DNA of 13,442 bases from an uncultured Parvibacter sp. (GCA_910587945.1 CAJUNI010000038.1:1-13442); one strand, 5' to 3'. Positions 6,422-13,442 are shown, numbered from the stretch's first letter. The notes: generated from the letters alone by a model not told the origin. Numbers and translations: made by a program.

Positions 6422-8389
6422 TTAGGCTTGCTCTTCCAGCAGACGAATGGCATCCACCAAAGAGCTCATGATATTGCGTCGACTCAACGTACCCACCAGT
6501 TTTCCTTCGTGGACCACGGGTACCTTCTTTATGCGCTTGCTGGCAAACAGACCGCAAACCTCTTCCACCGGCGTGGTGGTATCCACAGAAATGACCCGCG
6601 GCGTGGCCACGGCCATAACATTTAAGTTCATCAGTTCCTTCAGGCGGGATACCGCTCGTTCGTCATCGATATAGCGGTACATATTCAGCGTCGTGTCCAC
6701 AACCGAGATTTCGGTCTTGCCCAGATAGGCTGCGACGTCGCCGTCAGACACAAAGCCAACCAACGCACCCTTCTCATCCACCACGGGAAGACCACTGGTC
6801 TGATCTTCATTAAGAAGGCGAATGACCTGAGCCATGGAGTCTGTATTGCGCACACAAACAGGCTGGCGATTCATGACGTCGGCGGCTACATACTGACGAT
6901 CCTCGTCTAGGGTTTCAGCATAGGTACCGTCAATAGTTACCCCATCAAAGCCAGCACTATAGTCCGTGAGCTCCTGACCTTGTTCAACCGGCGTCACTTG
7001 AGCCCCACGTGCCCGATCCCGCACAAAGAAGATAATAACCAGCAGCGCTACTACCATCAAAATAGCCGTTGCGCAGTAGGCCATATGGTCACCCATATAC
7101 AGGGTTTCCAACTCTGATGCCTCCGGCACCACCATCGGGGCCAGAGCAGAAATAGACACCAATACTGCGGTGCCCAAAGAAGCCGCCACCTGGTTCAAGG
7201 TGTTTGATACTCCTTGCGCGTGCTGAATCACGCTATTTTCGAGAGAATTAACGCCCCAGGTATTGAGTGGGGTCATCGTGAATTGCAACCCCATAACCAA
7301 CACGGTATAGGTCAGTGTCAGGAATAGGAAGCTACTATCCATACCGAGGCGCACTAAACCGGTTGCGCCTAAAGCCGCTACAATGGCGCCAGGAATAACG
7401 ACCCGGCGCACCCCGTAGCGGTCAAACAGACGGCCGCTGATCAAGCCCATAAATGCGCCAATAAGCGCGCCCGGCAACATAGCAACACCCGACATCGTTG
7501 CCGTGAAGCCCAGCACTCCCTGAATATAGAGAGGTGTAATAACACCTGTACCCATAAGGGCGGCTTGTACAATCACGATAATAACCACCGCGGTGGCATA
7601 CTTGCGACTTTTCAGGATATCGACCTTAAGCATGGGCTCCGGCAAGCGCAGTTGTCGCCGAACGTAGAGGGCGCAGAGCACCAAGCCCACCGCAATGAGA
7701 CCTAAGGTGAATGCAAGATTGCTCGATGAGGCGAAAGTGGACAGACCATAGAGCACCGACACCAAACCAAGGGTAGAAAGAATCACCGAAGGAACATCGA
7801 AGGTACTCCGGGCAAAATTGCCGTAGTTGCGAAGTACAAGTGCTGCCAGCACCAACACCACCACGGTAAGCACTGTCACAATGGCGAAGAGAGCGCGCCA
7901 GCCTACTGAGTCCACCAACAAACCGGCAATAGAGGGGCCGACCGCCGGAGCAAAGCCAATGATGAGGCCGATGACACCCATGGCAGTGCCGCGCTTTTCT
8001 CGCGGGAACACCAGAAGAATGACCGTGAAGGCCATGGGCATAGCCATGCCGGTGCAGGCTGCTTGCAGAATGCGTCCCAACAGAAGAACCGGAAATACTG
8101 GCGCAATCGTTGCCGCCAAGCTACCCAAGGCAAAGAGCACAAATGCGCTAATGAAGAGCTGCCGAGTGCTAAACCGCCCAATCAGATAAGCGGAAAGCGG
8201 AATAATCACCGCTTCTACCAAAGAATAACCCGAGGTCAGCCATTGTACGGTGGTAGCATCCACGGACAGGTCTTCCATAATGGCCGGTAATGCTGGAGAC
8301 AAAAGCGTTTGATTCAATACTGCCAAAAGCGTTCCCGCCAAAAGAACGCCCACCATAACCATTTCTTTTCTGCCCACTCCTAATGCCAT
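6422..8389 (-). CDS. MFS exporter (DHA2 / EmrB-like) with C-terminal CBS-domain pair
   Basis: A 655-residue membrane protein. Residues 10-460 are a DHA2-type drug:H+ antiporter with about 14 hydrophobic segments, the TM1 motif LNQTLLSPALPAIM (25-38) and the loop motif GRFSTRQ (71-77). Residues 461-500 are a polar linker. Residues 501-551 and 589-644 form two CBS domains, the first with LPVVDEKGALVGFVSDGDV (534-552), the second with VPVVHEGKLVGTLSRRNI (623-640). CBS pairs usually bind adenine nucleotides. The second lacks the usual Asp at the nucleotide-ribose position (Asn instead). A regulatory nucleotide sensor fused to an MFS exporter is uncommon. The start is ATG 8389, preceded by AGGAGG with good spacing; an upstream in-frame ATG at 8419 lies before that ribosome site. 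First gene of the minus-strand cluster. Substrate unknown. Confidence 0.9.
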   Translation of the reverse strand: MALGVGRKEMVMVGVLLAGTLLAVLNQTLLSPALPAIMEDLSVDATTVQWLTSGYSLVEAVIIPLSAYLIGRFSTRQLFISAFVLFALGSLAATIAPVFPVLLLGRILQAACTGMAMPMAFTVILLVFPREKRGTAMGVIGLIIGFAPAVGPSIAGLLVDSVGWRALFAIVTVLTVVVLVLAALVLRNYGNFARSTFDVPSVILSTLGLVSVLYGLSTFASSSNLAFTLGLIAVGLVLCALYVRRQLRLPEPMLKVDILKSRKYATAVVIIVIVQAALMGTGVITPLYIQGVLGFTATMSGVAMLPGALIGAFMGLISGRLFDRYGVRRVVIPGAIVAALGATGLVRLGMDSSFLFLTLTYTVLVMGLQFTMTPLNTWGVNSLENSVIQHAQGVSNTLNQVAASLGTAVLVSISALAPMVVPEASELETLYMGDHMAYCATAILMVVALLVIIFFVRDRARGAQVTPVEQGQELTDYSAGFDGVTIDGTYAETLDEDRQYVAADVMNRQPVCVRNTDSMAQVIRLLNEDQTSGLPVVDEKGALVGFVSDGDVAAYLGKTEISVVDTTLNMYRYIDDERAVSRLKELMNLNVMAVATPRVISVDTTTPVEEVCGLFASKRIKKVPVVHEGKLVGTLSRRNIMSSLVDAIRLLEEQA

Positions 8390-8815
8390 GGGTCTACCTC
8401 CTGATGTGCCAAGAATCAAAAAAGTCGAATAGTCCTATGTTAGGGACACAAACCTCTATAGAAGCTATATTCCCGTCAGTGGCACTATCACCCTGACGAC
8501 AGGATGTCTTCCCCATCGCTTCCCCACCCTCGTGGCTGGACTTTCACTCCTTCACCTTCCCCCACAGAGTGAGACAGTGAGACAGGGACCGTAGCCCTTT
8601 TTGACTCATTAAAAATGAGTCAAAAAGGGCTACGGTCCCTGTCTCACTGTCTCACTCGCTCAGTCAAAAGGCGCATAGGTTCCCCCTCCCTCTTCCTTAA
8701 AAGGGCCGGACTATTCCCCTCAACTCTCCAACAACCCGTCATCAACTTTTGTGCGCCTTCGAGCCGGAGCAACGGGGATGCTAGGCTTCAGCTAATCCGA
8801 GGAAAGGATCCCTCC
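8390..8815. other. Divergent intergenic region between MFS exporter and HerA-like ATPase
   Basis: There is no convincing gene in these 426 bases. Besides the large palindrome there are small symmetric sites nearer the MFS gene: GTCCTATGTTAGGGAC (8432-8447, imperfect palindrome) and CGTCAG...CTGACG (8474-8479 with 8493-8498). Either could be an operator for the exporter. AAGGCGCA/TGCGCCTT (8668-8675 with 8752-8759) flanks the leader of the ATPase gene. No strong promoter stands out on either strand. Confidence 0.5.
8567..8657. repeat. Perfect 44-bp inverted repeat with 3-nt loop (REP/MITE-like palindrome)
   Basis: Bases 8567-8610 are exactly complementary to 8614-8657 around an AAA loop, with no mismatch across 44 bp. 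The outer part carries two exact tandem copies of GTGAGACA (8569-8576 and 8577-8584), mirrored in the other arm. The inner part is CCCTTTTT...AAAAAGGG. Perfect arms this long imply recent insertion or active maintenance. GTGAGACAG-GGACC-type palindromes recall REP-like elements dispersed in gut Firmicutes and Actinobacteria genomes, but copy number cannot be seen here. No flanking target duplication is obvious. Confidence 0.92.
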
Positions 8816-10432
8816 ATGCTGCAAAACAACTCCATCTGGATGGCCCAGGGCGAAAATCCCGACGGCACCCTCTCCGACACCTCCTGCAATCTTTTGCTTT
8901 CCCAAGCGAATCGCCATGGTTTGATTGCGGGCGCCTCAGGTACCGGCAAAACGGTGACGCTAAAAGTTATGGCGGAAGGGTTTTCCCAAGCAGGGGTTCC
9001 CGTTTTTATGGCCGACGTAAAGGGTGACGTCACCGGCATGGCTGAAGCCGGCGAAGACAGCGCCAACATTCAAGAACGTGTTGCTGCTTTTGGCATTGAT
9101 CCTTGGTGTTTGCAGGGCTGCCCGGTCCATCTGTGGGATATGGTTGGGGGCGCCGGCATTCCCATCCGCATTACCGTATCATCCATGGGTCCCACGCTCC
9201 TCGCGCGATTGCTAGATCTTACGGAGGTTCAAGAAGGAGTCTTGAACATTGCCTTTCGGGTGGCCGACGATAAAGAAATGCTCCTCATTGACCTGAAGGA
9301 CTTACGGGCTATGCTCACCTACCTATCCGAGCATGCCAAAGAGTTCGAGATGGACTATGGGCGCGTTTCTTCCCAATCTGTCAGTGCCATCTTGCGTGCC
9401 CTTATTGCCGTGGAGGATCAAGGAGGAGATAGTTTCTTTGGAGAACCGGATTTGGCCTTGGAAGATTGGTTTTGCACCACCGAAGAGGGCCAGGGTATCG
9501 TCAATATCCTAAACGCGACCCAGCTCATCCAAAGTCCCCAGATCTATGCCATGTTCTTGCTTTGGATGCTCTCGGAGCTCTTTGAAACGCTGCCTGAAGT
9601 GGGCGATTGCGACAAACCGAAATTCGTCTTCTTCTTCGACGAAGCCCATTTGCTCTTTAATGGTATGCCCAAGGAACTCACTGACCGCATCGTCCAAGTG
9701 GTAAAGCTCATCCGATCCAAAGGCGTTGGTGTCTATTTCATCACCCAAAGTCCTTCCGATATCCCCGATGAAGTGCTCGCCCAGCTTTCAAACCGCATTC
9801 AACATGGACTGCGCGCCTATACACCGGCCGAGCAGAAAGCTGTAAAAGCAGCAGCGGCTTCATTCCGGGAGAATCCCGCCTTTGATAGCGTAACCGCCCT
9901 CCAAGAAGTGGGAACCGGTGAAGCCTTGATCTCATTTTTGAACGAAGAAGGTCAACCTTCTATCGTAGAGCGCGCCAAAGTCTTGCCGCCCCAATGCAGC
10001 ATGAAAGCAGCCACGGACGAAACTCTTGCCTCCGTACTGGAAGCCTGCCAACCGTTGATGGAAACCTACGGGGAAGCCATCGACCGCGAAAGCGCCTATG
10101 AGCGGATTGCTCAAACGAAAGCTGAAGCCGCTGAAGCCGATGCCTTAGCCGCCGAGCGCGCTGCCCTCGAAAAAGAGAAGGCTGAGCTAGCGGCTCAGAA
10201 AGCGGCCTTGGAAAAGCAGGCAGCCAAGGAAGCCGCAAAAGCAGCTAAAGAGGAAGAGAAGCGTCAGCTTGCAGCCGAAAAGGCAGCTCAAAAAGAAGCA
10301 GAGCGTGCTGCTCGAGAAGCAGAAAAACAGCAAGCTCAGGCCGCAAAAACCGTCAGCTCTATCCTCGGTCAAATTGGTAGAGAAGCAAGCCGCCAGCTTG
10401 TACGTGGCCTTTTTGGAACGCTGCGACGCTAG
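8816..10432 (+). CDS. HerA/YjgR-type ATPase (DUF853) with coiled-coil tail
   Basis: A 538-residue cytoplasmic P-loop ATPase of the HerA/FtsK superfamily, most like E. coli YjgR. Walker A is GASGTGKT (39-46), preceded by the family-typical NRHGLIAG; MADVKGDVTGMAEAG (65-79) follows; Walker B is FVFFFDEAH (270-278); the sensor segment is YFITQSPSDIPDEV (307-320). Residues 431-512 are a long Ala/Glu/Lys coiled coil, and the C-terminus ends in SRQLVRGLFGTLRR (525-538), similar to the YjgR tail. HerA proteins translocate DNA with NurA nucleases, but YjgR-type proteins usually stand alone and their role is unknown. No NurA homologue is visible. I chose ATG 8816, with GAGGAAAGG about 8 nt upstream; the frame is open back to an ATG at 8615, which lies inside the palindrome and encodes non-conserved residues. 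Confidence 0.88.
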   Translation: MLQNNSIWMAQGENPDGTLSDTSCNLLLSQANRHGLIAGASGTGKTVTLKVMAEGFSQAGVPVFMADVKGDVTGMAEAGEDSANIQERVAAFGIDPWCLQGCPVHLWDMVGGAGIPIRITVSSMGPTLLARLLDLTEVQEGVLNIAFRVADDKEMLLIDLKDLRAMLTYLSEHAKEFEMDYGRVSSQSVSAILRALIAVEDQGGDSFFGEPDLALEDWFCTTEEGQGIVNILNATQLIQSPQIYAMFLLWMLSELFETLPEVGDCDKPKFVFFFDEAHLLFNGMPKELTDRIVQVVKLIRSKGVGVYFITQSPSDIPDEVLAQLSNRIQHGLRAYTPAEQKAVKAAAASFRENPAFDSVTALQEVGTGEALISFLNEEGQPSIVERAKVLPPQCSMKAATDETLASVLEACQPLMETYGEAIDRESAYERIAQTKAEAAEADALAAERAALEKEKAELAAQKAALEKQAAKEAAKAAKEEEKRQLAAEKAAQKEAERAAREAEKQQAQAAKTVSSILGQIGREASRQLVRGLFGTLRR

Positions 10433-10541
10433 TAGCCGCCACCCCAGCATCTGCACCTTCGCGTTCCGCAGACCATAACTCCCCATCAGTGATACAGCAG
10501 GAAGTTCGTCCGGCTTCCCCTTTCGCGGTGCCTCGTTTCAG

Positions 10542-10611
10542 TGTTAGACTATATCTACTATCTGCTATCATCCACGAAAAGGAACAGAACGCACGCACCC
10601 ATAGTCTGACA
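10542..10611. repeat. Spaced inverted repeat in the leader of the ArsM-like gene
   Basis: TGTTAGACTAT (10542-10552) and ATAGTCTGACA (10601-10611) are inverted copies differing at one base (a G-U pair in RNA), separated by 48 nt. The right arm ends 22 nt before the start codon and close to its AAGGAG site. They could be a pair of half-operators for a dimeric regulator or the base of an RNA stem. The symmetry is seen; function is inferred. Confidence 0.5.
10544..10571 (+). promoter_or_regulatory. Possible promoter of the methyltransferase/GTPase operon
   Basis: TTAGAC (10544-10549) and TATCAT (10566-10571, five of six bases of the -10 consensus) are separated by 16 nt. They overlap the left arm of the inverted repeat, as expected for a repressed promoter. 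The rest of the 201-nt gap after the ATPase gene shows no gene and no T-run terminator, so read-through from upstream is also possible. Confidence 0.35.
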
Positions 10612-10633
10612 CCTCGTACACGAAGGAGCACCC

Positions 10634-11746
10634 ATGGATTACGAAGCTTACTATCGCCACGTTAATCTTGAAGAAGCTGGCCCTGAAGCCGTTCAAGCCT
10701 ATTACGATCAACTAGCTGCCGCAGCCCCTACCGATCCGCAGGCCACGGCCCGCACCCGGGAAGCCGATGGCACGATTCCAGGCGAAGCCAAAGCGCTCCT
10801 CTTTAACGTATCAGCCGAGATCAAAAACACCTTCCATGAACTAGGCGCGCCGATTCCTCCCCTATTGAATGGTTGTACCGTAGTCGATCTGGGCTGTGGT
10901 AGTGGTCGTGATACCTATCTAGCAGCTCAATTAGTGGGACCTTCTGGTCGCGTTATTGGCGTTGAGCCGAACACCCAACGACTCGCTATTGCTCAGAAGT
11001 ACCTTTCTGCCGAAATGAAGCAATTCGGCTATCAGGCCCCTAACGTTGAGTTGGTGCAGGGCATCCCGGAAGACCTAAGTTTCATCCCCGATCACAGTGT
11101 TGACGTGGTAATTTCCAACTGCACCTTCAATCAATCGCCCGATAAAGGCGCCTATATTCGGGAAGTGAAGCGCATTCTCAAGCCCGAGGGTGAGTGGTAT
11201 TTCACAGACGTATTTACCGATCGTCGTATTGCGCCCGCTACAGCAGCCACCATCGAGCGCGTAGCTGAACGCTTAGGAGGCGCGCTATTCATTGAAGACT
11301 TCCGTCGCCTAGCGCAAGCCAACGGCTTCCATGACCCTCGCTATGTTATGACTTGGAAAACACCTCTCACCGAAGTAGAGCAGGCCGCGTATCCCGACGT
11401 TGCCTTCGCCACCATTACTTCGCGACTTATCAACTCTGAACTCACCTGCGATCATTGCGAAGACTATGGCGAAGAAATCATCTACGATGGGTCCCTGCCG
11501 GACTATCCCGATTTCTTCCTCTTCGACAAAGACATCAAGTTCCCCGCCGGCGTTCAGTGCCACGTTTGCGACAACGTCTCTGTTCTAGGCTTAGGACAAA
11601 GCCGCTACGCGCACGTTATAACAGTGGTGGGTTCTCGAGATCAGCACTTTGGCGACATCCACGGCGACACCATCATCAAGACGGCGCCCGATTTTGAAGG
11701 GGTTGTAGACGAAGACGACCGCCCCATCCAAGCAAGCTGCTGCTAG
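10634..11746 (+). CDS. Divergent ArsM-like SAM-dependent methyltransferase with two CxxC pairs
   Basis: A 370-residue protein aligned by eye with arsenite methyltransferases. The SAM-binding fold is intact: VVDLGCGSGRDTYL (83-96), GRVIGVEP (105-112), DVVISNCTFNQSPDKG (157-172) and REVKRILKPEGEWYFTDV (176-193). The ArsM-type C-terminal domain follows, with CEDYGEEIIYDGSLPDYP at 275-292. Differences from the canonical ArsM are striking. The N-terminal Cys-Cys is missing (residues 32-45 are QATARTREA-like), and YGCGSPIPP is FHELGAPIPP (67-76), so the arsenic-binding thiols there are lost. C163 in SNC is kept. The C-domain gains cysteines to form CDHC (272-275) and CHVC (309-312), a possible zinc ribbon or metal site, and the protein ends in Cys-Cys (369-370). 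AAGGAG precedes the ATG. First gene of a three-gene unit. Methylation of arsenic specifically is doubtful. Confidence 0.85.
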   Translation: MDYEAYYRHVNLEEAGPEAVQAYYDQLAAAAPTDPQATARTREADGTIPGEAKALLFNVSAEIKNTFHELGAPIPPLLNGCTVVDLGCGSGRDTYLAAQLVGPSGRVIGVEPNTQRLAIAQKYLSAEMKQFGYQAPNVELVQGIPEDLSFIPDHSVDVVISNCTFNQSPDKGAYIREVKRILKPEGEWYFTDVFTDRRIAPATAATIERVAERLGGALFIEDFRRLAQANGFHDPRYVMTWKTPLTEVEQAAYPDVAFATITSRLINSELTCDHCEDYGEEIIYDGSLPDYPDFFLFDKDIKFPAGVQCHVCDNVSVLGLGQSRYAHVITVVGSRDQHFGDIHGDTIIKTAPDFEGVVDEDDRPIQASCC

Positions 11747-11803
11747 CATAGGCACCACCTTACCCATTGGTATCTGCTGTACCTATTATCAGAGAGGTTA
11801 GTT

Positions 11804-12892
11804 ATGAATCCCCTTCGCTTTATGGTCGTAAGTGGCTTTCTTGGGGCAGGTAAAACTACTACCATGATTGCCCTGGCTGAAGCTATGAACAAAACCTATG
11901 GTGAAACGGCCATTATCGCCAACGACCTTGGTGCCAACCTCGTAGACACCAACCTTACTCAAACCTCGGGCTGCACGGTCACCGAAATTGCCAACGGATG
12001 CATCTGCTATCAAATGGATAACGTCGTCGATCAGCTCCGCCGCTTGCGGGACAAAGATGGCGCTATTTTCGTCATGAGCGACATTCCTGGCTGTGGTGTG
12101 GGCGCCCTTGACCATGTCTACCATACACTGGCTACCGACTATCAAGACGAGTTTACCCTGGCACCGTTCACGGTTATCGTCGATCCCGAGCGTCTTCGCA
12201 TGATCATGCCCGAACAGGCCGATATTAATTTGCCTGAAGAGTTGGTCTACCTGCTCCAACTCCAGCTTGAGGAAGCCGACTTGGTGGTCCTCAACAAGTG
12301 CGATCTCTTAGACGAAGAAACCATCGCCCGTTATGTGGAATTCCTCCACACAGCCGTGCCCGATGTTCCCGTAATGACCATCTCCGCTCGCGAGAAAACA
12401 GGCATCGAAGAGCTGGCTGCCTTTATTACTACCCACACCTCCGCATTGAAGAATTTCTCTGTGCGCAATAATCATGAATTTGAGCAGGCTGAAGCAAAGC
12501 TCACCTGGTATAACCGTCGCGTCTATTTCAAAACTAATAGCGGCGCTAAAATCGACATGAATGCGGTTATCGAAGATTTCATTGAAGAAATCCGCCTAGG
12601 TCTCATCGAGCGCAAGCGCAACGTTCCTCACCTCAAAACCTTTGCCACCTCCGGCAATGGAGACTTCAATAAGGCTTCCTTGATTGGCGTGGATTACGAT
12701 ATCGAATATGAGCAGCAATTCCTGCGTGACCACAAAAACATGCGCATGATTGTAAATGCCCGTGCGGTATGCGAAGCGCGAGTCCTTTCACGCATCGTAG
12801 ATGACGCCACTGACGAAATCTGCGATCGCTACGATTTAGACAGCCAGATCTTCTTTACCGAATGTTTTGGCATGGCCGATGAGGGCCGCTAG
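11804..12892 (+). CDS. CobW/G3E-family GTPase (putative metal chaperone)
   Basis: A 362-residue cytoplasmic GTPase of the CobW/HypB/UreG (G3E) class, which couple GTP hydrolysis to delivery of metals or cofactors to enzymes. Walker A is SGFLGAGKTTT (10-20), a switch region is SDIPGCGVG (92-100), and the guanine-specificity motif is NKCD (164-167). Where CobW metallochaperones have CxCC, this protein has GCICYQM (65-71), keeping two cysteines (C66, C68) with Tyr in place of the third. Residues 220-362 are a C-terminal domain that I do not recognise as the standard CobW C-domain. It begins 57 nt after the first methyltransferase and ends 8 nt before the second, so it is in one operon with both. 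The context suggests it serves these methyltransferases or an associated corrinoid or metal protein. Class is firm; cargo unknown. Confidence 0.87.
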   Translation: MNPLRFMVVSGFLGAGKTTTMIALAEAMNKTYGETAIIANDLGANLVDTNLTQTSGCTVTEIANGCICYQMDNVVDQLRRLRDKDGAIFVMSDIPGCGVGALDHVYHTLATDYQDEFTLAPFTVIVDPERLRMIMPEQADINLPEELVYLLQLQLEEADLVVLNKCDLLDEETIARYVEFLHTAVPDVPVMTISAREKTGIEELAAFITTHTSALKNFSVRNNHEFEQAEAKLTWYNRRVYFKTNSGAKIDMNAVIEDFIEEIRLGLIERKRNVPHLKTFATSGNGDFNKASLIGVDYDIEYEQQFLRDHKNMRMIVNARAVCEARVLSRIVDDATDEICDRYDLDSQIFFTECFGMADEGR

Positions 12893-12900
12893 GAGTTTTC

Positions 12901-13442
12901 ATGACCACACAAACCTTCGGCCACGATGAAGCCCATGCTTCCTTAGTGCCTTCTCTGGATCCATCCCAGATTCCCAGTGAACAGCTTTCAGTTCACGATC
13001 AAATCCGTGCCTATTACGGGGACATCTTGGCCGGATCCGATGATCTTAAGACCAATGCCACCTGCTGTTCGGAAAGCACCCCTCCGAAGTACGTCTTAGA
13101 CGTTATGGGTTCTATCGATGATGAGATCATGGCCCGTTTCTATGGCTGCGGTTCCCCCATTCCTCCTGCTCTAGAGGGCTGTACGGTGGTGGATTTAGGC
13201 TGTGGCGTGGGTCGAGATGTCTACGTGCTCTCAAAGCTGGTTGGGCCTCAGGGGCGAGTTATTGGGGTAGATATGACCCCCTCTCAGTTGGAGGTAGCCC
13301 TTCGTCATAAGGAAAGCCAGGCGCAAACCTTTGGCTTTGAGCATTCCAACGTCGATTTCGTCTGTGGCTACATTGAAGACTTAGCCGAAGCAGGGATTGC
13401 CGATAATTCCGTCGACCTCGTGGTCTCCAACTGTGTCATTAA
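12901..13442 (+). CDS. arsM: Arsenite S-adenosylmethyltransferase ArsM, 5' part (cut by window edge)
   Basis: The first 180 codons of a canonical ArsM, which transfers methyl groups from SAM to As(III) to give methylated, partly volatile arsenicals. Visible family features: RAYYGDILAGSDDLKTNATC (36-55) giving the Cys55-Cys56 pair, FYGCGSPIPP (80-89) with Cys83, motif I VVDLGCGVGRDVYVLSKLVG (96-115), and VDLVVSNCVIN (171-181 region) with Cys178. These are the arsenic-binding thiols of the family. The ATG lies 8 nt after the GTPase stop, with AGGAG overlapping that stop, so translation is coupled. The C-terminal domain is outside the window. Compared with the paralogue at 10634 it retains every canonical cysteine, so it is the more likely genuine arsenic enzyme. 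Confidence 0.92.
   Translation, partial: MTTQTFGHDEAHASLVPSLDPSQIPSEQLSVHDQIRAYYGDILAGSDDLKTNATCCSESTPPKYVLDVMGSIDDEIMARFYGCGSPIPPALEGCTVVDLGCGVGRDVYVLSKLVGPQGRVIGVDMTPSQLEVALRHKESQAQTFGFEHSNVDFVCGYIEDLAEAGIADNSVDLVVSNCVI

Noticed and set aside
6396..6557. 54-residue N-terminal extension of the ModD-like protein
   Set aside because: It overlaps the end of the MFS gene in another frame, and AAGGAG sits directly before ATG 6395, where family similarity begins.
8567..8657. Palindrome as a bidirectional transcription terminator
   Set aside because: No gene ends on either side; both neighbours diverge from it, so termination is not the obvious role.
8615..8815. Upstream in-frame extension of the HerA-like ATPase beginning inside the palindrome
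   Set aside because: The extension is encoded largely by repeat sequence, has no ribosome site and is not family-like; ATG 8816 has a good site.
1..13442. CRISPR arrays, tRNA or rRNA genes, insertion sequences
   Set aside because: No regularly spaced repeats, cloverleaf-like or ribosomal segments, or transposase genes were recognised on reading both strands.

Overview
The window reads as chromosomal DNA of an anaerobic, moderate-GC Gram-positive bacterium. The best guess is a gut or oral actinobacterium of the Coriobacteriia type. The hints are the mix of genes (a LicC/LicA-type fusion, a glycine-riboswitch AGCS symporter, a UvrX-type polymerase with a YolD-like partner, ArsM homologues) and a Firmicutes/Actinobacteria-style LexA box. 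No marker gene is present, so the taxonomy is inference.

Layout. (1) 95-1870, minus: a nucleotidyltransferase/choline-kinase-like fusion, with an inverted repeat directly in front of its start codon. (2) 2095-3984, plus: a promoter, a glycine riboswitch with a possible Shine-Dalgarno-masking stem, an alanine/glycine:cation symporter (GTG start at 2329) and a rho-independent terminator. (3) 4025-8389, minus: a tightly packed cluster transcribed in the order MFS exporter with C-terminal CBS pair, ModD/NadC-like phosphoribosyltransferase, Y-family DNA polymerase, YolD-like small protein. A LexA-type box lies between the ModD-like gene and the polymerase, so the last two genes probably answer to DNA damage independently of the first two. 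(4) 8390-8815: a divergent intergenic region with a perfect 44-bp inverted repeat (3-nt loop), a REP/MITE-like element. (5) 8816-10432, plus: a HerA/YjgR-type (DUF853) ATPase with a charged Ala-rich coiled-coil tail. (6) 10634 to the right edge, plus: a divergent ArsM-like methyltransferase, a CobW/G3E-family GTPase and a canonical ArsM that runs off the window.

The most interesting part is the last block. Two ArsM-family methyltransferases bracket a metal-chaperone-type GTPase. The first methyltransferase has lost the N-terminal arsenic-binding cysteines, has gained two CxxC pairs in its C-terminal domain, and ends in Cys-Cys. The second keeps the canonical cysteines. This suggests a metalloid or metal handling module in which substrate or metal delivery and methylation are split among three proteins. 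No ArsR, ArsB or ArsC homologue is visible in the window.
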